This document shows positions 4,829-7,550 of a stretch of DNA of 7,550 nt, in pieces. The position numbers and the translations under genes are program-made. Position 1 is the first letter of the stretch, and each line of letters begins with the position of its first letter. Source of the DNA: an uncultured bacterium (GTDB taxonomy: Bacteria; Hydrogenedentota; Hydrogenedentia; Hydrogenedentales; JAEUWI01); contig CALAXS010000728.1 of assembly GCA_937895305.1 (NCBI GenBank), positions 1 to 7,550 on the forward strand, given 5' to 3'. Below the pieces are notes generated by a model. It was given only the letters and a program-made list of their open reading frames with translations. It did no database searches and was not told the origin of the DNA.

Positions 4829-6307
4829 TTACCATGTAGCCGGAATACGGTCCACTACACTGTGCGCGTCTATACCAGTGAGTTGCAAGCGATCATAAAC
4901 CTGTGTCACCACGTCACGCACACTGCGGGTCCGCTTACGTAACACCAGAAGATAGCCTTCACCATCCGGCATGCCCAGCAACCGACGATATACAAAACCC
5001 TGTGGACTTAGCCAATTTTGAAGTTCGTCGAGATTGACCTCCAACTCCAAAGATAACCAGGTAGCTGTATTCACTTGAACCACCAGACTCCCTCCAGGTA
5101 CCAGATAATACCCACCATGCTTTATAGCTCGCTCTATATCATCTTCATCAACCAAAACCACCACCTCGGCAGCTTCCACTCCAAGGGATTCCCGGTCCAC
5201 GCATTCATCATAGCCCGCACCCGCATCCTTCATCCCTGTCAATTGGGTCACCCCGCGCAAGGCCAGTAATTCACGCCAAGCGCCCAAGGCTCCGGAAAAG
5301 TCCACCACGCGCCCGGCTGCAAAGGGCACACAATCCACCAATGGTGTCCCGGTCCAAGCGGGCTTCAACCCTTCCTTTGTCAATGCGGGTACCGCGCCCA
5401 TCACGGTCTGTAGAAAAGTGTTCACCCGATGTTCATAGGTATGGGCGGAGCGTACATATTCCATCCCCGTCTTCCCTATGCGCACCCGCTCCCGGTCATC
5501 ACCCAACAACCGCTGCACCTGCTTGTGCAAATCCCGCTCGTCGCTGTAAAGCACCAAATGTTCGCCATCCTCGAAAAGATCCAACAGCCCGTTATAGGAC
5601 GCATCTTCATTACACAATAACGGAGATCCCGTAGCCATGGCCTCAAAGACCCGCATGTTTACTTCCTGTACCGCACAATGATTGAAGATCATACGCCCCG
5701 AACAAAAAACAGCATTGGCCGCTGCACCATAGACCTTTTCTTCCACCAGCACAGCATAGTGGTCCTGCAATGACCGCAGCAGCCGCTTCCGTTCGTTGTG
5801 CACCGGGTGCTGGTACGACCCCGGAAAACTCACGTCATGGGTTTTGGGTACTTCAACGGGACCATGCTCCCGGGGGTCACAGGCCAGGGGCAACCATGAA
5901 ACCCGCGCAGCACCCGTGGCTTCGAGAAGGGGCACAAACTCGGATTGTGCTGCAAAGACAAAGTCGTAATTGCGTGCATGGTGATAGTCGGAAATACATT
6001 GCCAGGTGTCAATGGTGAAATACGCCGTGGGACACGACAACTCTGCCACAGCTGGATACAATGCCTCGCCGCCGATACCAGCAATACCCACTACGAGGTC
6101 GGGCACCCAGCCTTCGGGAAGAACAGCATAAAGGTCAGGCGTGTCACCGAAATCACAGACCACATCCGGTTCAGGACACCCCAACGGATCCGGCGATGCA
6201 GGCCCCAACACCAGGGTATCGCAACAGGCGCGAAAGGCCCGTATATATCGTGGTATCCACGACCAGGCACTGGGATGAACCATGAGGCAAAGTTTCAAGC
6301 GTTCCAC
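4829..6307 (-). CDS. CgeB-like glycosyltransferase with methyltransferase-like C-terminus
   Basis: A 492-residue cytoplasmic protein. Residues 1-160 resemble the N-terminal half of CgeB/DUF3880-type GT-B glycosyltransferases (KLCLMVHPSAWSW, then CPTAYFTIDTW at 92-102 and NYDFVFAAQSEFVPLLEATG at 113-132). Residues 161-305 form the nucleotide-sugar-binding half: HDVSFPGSYQHP (157-168), then MIFNHCAVQEVNMRVFEAMA (206-225) followed by TGSPLLCNE, the hallmark of the Glyco_trans_1_2 family. Residues 325-457 look like a class I methyltransferase fold: RVVDFSGALGAW (333-344) where the SAM-binding loop is expected, and GGYYLVPGGSLVVQVNT (398-414), LQNWLSPQGF (429-438) and GEGYLLVLRK near the end. The usual GxGxG loop is absent, so this domain may be inactive or specialised. 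The start is GTG at 6307; a TTG at 6298 with GAGG 8 bases upstream is a good alternative (three residues shorter). It follows the MBL hydrolase gene by 9 bases. The acceptor sugar or protein is unknown. Confidence 0.85.
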   Translation of the reverse strand: MERLKLCLMVHPSAWSWIPRYIRAFRACCDTLVLGPASPDPLGCPEPDVVCDFGDTPDLYAVLPEGWVPDLVVGIAGIGGEALYPAVAELSCPTAYFTIDTWQCISDYHHARNYDFVFAAQSEFVPLLEATGAARVSWLPLACDPREHGPVEVPKTHDVSFPGSYQHPVHNERKRLLRSLQDHYAVLVEEKVYGAAANAVFCSGRMIFNHCAVQEVNMRVFEAMATGSPLLCNEDASYNGLLDLFEDGEHLVLYSDERDLHKQVQRLLGDDRERVRIGKTGMEYVRSAHTYEHRVNTFLQTVMGAVPALTKEGLKPAWTGTPLVDCVPFAAGRVVDFSGALGAWRELLALRGVTQLTGMKDAGAGYDECVDRESLGVEAAEVVVLVDEDDIERAIKHGGYYLVPGGSLVVQVNTATWLSLELEVNLDELQNWLSPQGFVYRRLLGMPDGEGYLLVLRKRTRSVRDVVTQVYDRLQLTGIDAHSVVDRIPATW

Positions 6308-6316
6308 CTCAACAGG

Positions 6317-7273
6317 CTACGCCCCCGCCTTACGTGCACGTTGCACTGCAATACTCAGCCCCATGCCATTGAGAAACACATCACCAAAATACCACTTGTA
6401 GGCTTCTTCCACATCCGCCACCCCACACCAGCCCAGGTGCTCCTTTATCGCACTGCCAATCCGGTCCCTGGACCATTCAAGTAATTCGTCCCCCTCCAGA
6501 TCTGTATTCAGGCCGTCTGCAATACATTGCTCCGTCAAATCAAGAGAATGCTCCACCTGCGCCACTGCCTTCGGGACATCATCAAAACGTCCGTAATGCG
6601 TGGGGTAGGCCGCCCTTGCGCCCGTGCCCAGAATTTTCTGTACACTCTCACGCGCCAAATTCGCATCAAACTCAGGCGGCGACGACGAGGCAAACAAACC
6701 CGACCACTCCGGGTGCAGCAAAGGCGAAATACCCACCCCCAGATTATCCCCGGGAAATACGGCGTTCATCGCTTCATCATGGAAACACACATGGTGGGAA
6801 GCATGGCCCAGTGTATAGAAACAGTTGAAGGTGTGCCCTTCCCACGTTATAACTTCACCATCCTCTACCGCAGTGATCCGGTCTTCGGATACAGGTGCTA
6901 CCTCCCCGTAATAGGCGTCAAAGACTTCCTCGCCATAGACCTGCTTCGCCCCGGCAACCAGACGCGAAGGGTCCACAATGTGGCGCTTGGCCTTGGGGTG
7001 GGTGTACACATGAGCATTGGGACAAACCTCGAGGAGTGCCGCAGTACCACCCGCATGATCCAGGTGGGCATGGGTCACCAGCATGAGATTTACGTCTTCC
7101 GGCTTCAGGCCCTTATCTTCCAGTGCTGCAAGCATATAGGGCAGGGCGAGCTGGGTATTATTATCAACAAAAGCTGCACGGCCATTGGCTTCAATCAGAT
7201 AAACCGCAGCATGTTCAGTGGCAACATAATGACATTCAATCGTGGTTACATGGTCGAGGGATATGGAAGGCAT
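6317..7273 (-). CDS. MBL-fold metallo-hydrolase, ST1585-like
   Basis: A 318-residue metallo-beta-lactamase-fold hydrolase, probably cytoplasmic (no signal peptide). All expected metal ligands are visible: THAHLDHAGG (67-76; H68, H70, D72, H73), GHASHH (156-161; H157), FPGDNLG (173-179; D176) and YPTHYG (223-229; H226). The complete set predicts a two-metal active site. The N-terminal 'AVYLIEANGRAAFVDNNTQ', DPSRLVAGAKQVYGEEVFDA (101-120) and the C-terminal helical tail (230-318) match the ST1585-like branch, whose physiological substrates are mostly unknown. In place of the common 'IDTG' after strand 2, the sequence reads VDNNTQ (36-41). The ATG at 7273 has AGGAG 5 bases upstream. It is the first gene of a likely two-gene unit with the glycosyltransferase. 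Confidence 0.9.
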   Translation of the reverse strand: MPSISLDHVTTIECHYVATEHAAVYLIEANGRAAFVDNNTQLALPYMLAALEDKGLKPEDVNLMLVTHAHLDHAGGTAALLEVCPNAHVYTHPKAKRHIVDPSRLVAGAKQVYGEEVFDAYYGEVAPVSEDRITAVEDGEVITWEGHTFNCFYTLGHASHHVCFHDEAMNAVFPGDNLGVGISPLLHPEWSGLFASSSPPEFDANLARESVQKILGTGARAAYPTHYGRFDDVPKAVAQVEHSLDLTEQCIADGLNTDLEGDELLEWSRDRIGSAIKEHLGWCGVADVEEAYKWYFGDVFLNGMGLSIAVQRARKAGA

Positions 7274-7326
7274 AACAACTCCTGTTCAAAGGCTGAGATA
7301 GGATTTACTGTAAACATGCTGGGTGG

Positions 7327-7356
7327 ATTCTACAAAGATAGGCCGGGATACAGCAA
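7327..7356 (-). promoter_or_regulatory. Possible promoter of the MBL/glycosyltransferase pair
   Basis: On the minus strand TTGCTG (7351-7356) is followed by an 18-base spacer and TAGAAT (7327-7332). The -35 match is weak and the -10 match is fair. The position, about 55 bases before the start codon, is suitable. Confidence 0.25.
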
Positions 7357-7469
7357 GTCCATGTCGAAATGGGGTCCATGGCTCATGTATCCCCAGTTTG
7401 AAATGTCACGGTGTTTTCGAGTTTCCATGAACCGTTACGGGCCTTTGTTTATAGAGTGGATCGTTGCAA

Positions 7470-7517
7470 GCACGAGATTGCCGCGTTACTCACTGCGTTC
7501 GTGCCTCGCAATGACGT
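7470..7517. repeat. Dispersed palindromic repeat (ATTGC...GCAATGACG type)
   Basis: GATTGCCGCGTTACTCACTG and, further on, CCTCGCAATGACG form the common bacterial intergenic repeat with ATTGC (7477-7481) pairing with GCAAT (7508-7512); a second pair GCACGA (7470-7475) and TCGTGC (7499-7504) is interleaved. This is a different repeat family from the CCTGCGAAGG REPs elsewhere in the window. The rest of 7274-7550 contains nothing else I can name. Confidence 0.55.
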
Positions 7518-7550
7518 GAAATTTATTAACGTCGCTCAAACACCCCGTCA

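Noticed and set aside
6527..7519. Long plus-strand open frame of 330 codons opposite the MBL hydrolase gene
   Set aside because: It is a shadow of the minus-strand gene, Arg/His/Cys-rich with no family pattern. The minus-strand frame has complete metal-binding motifs and a good ribosome binding site.

Overview
The window is a bacterial chromosomal segment in which all seven genes lie on the minus strand, so transcription runs from high to low coordinates. Three or four gene products carry an N-terminal secretion signal, Shine-Dalgarno sequences are clear, and intergenic spaces are filled with small dispersed palindromes (REP-like repeats). This fits a Gram-negative, probably uncultivated bacterium of the PVC/Hydrogenedentota type, but that placement is inferred from the general style of the proteins and repeats. 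No gene here fixes the taxonomy. Most genes are moderately GC-rich. One small gene (3260-3499) is about 39% G+C by direct count and stands out.

Layout in the direction of transcription. A metallo-beta-lactamase-fold hydrolase (7273-6317) is followed after only 9 bases by a CgeB-like glycosyltransferase with an extra methyltransferase-like C-terminal domain (6307-4829); the two are probably co-transcribed. A 167-base gap made almost wholly of repeats leads to a secreted alpha/beta hydrolase (4661-3738). Next comes a repeat-rich region of about 680 bases (3055-3738). It holds a 79-residue, AT-richer gene (3499-3260), a 161-base REP doublet directly against that gene's ribosome binding site, a third REP beyond its end, and a direct repeat that duplicates the gene's 3' end next to the stop of the hydrolase gene. 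A secreted DUF3299 protein (3055-2336) and a membrane-associated PlsB/GPAT-like acyltransferase (2295-1153) follow, 40 bases apart. Last is a secreted protein of unknown function (1027-317), with its own well-formed sigma70-type promoter and a strong intrinsic terminator.

The genes do not form one recognisable pathway. The hydrolase/glycosyltransferase pair suggests surface or small-molecule modification, and the acyltransferase suggests phospholipid or lipid synthesis; the others are exported proteins of unknown role. I found no defence system, CRISPR array, RNA gene or transposase. The most interesting part is the 3.1-3.75 kb region, which looks like a small recombinogenic cassette: a low-GC orphan gene between inverted REP sequences and between direct repeats of its own 3' end. 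Other points of note are altered catalytic motifs in the acyltransferase and the alpha/beta hydrolase, and the apparent glycosyltransferase/pseudo-methyltransferase fusion.
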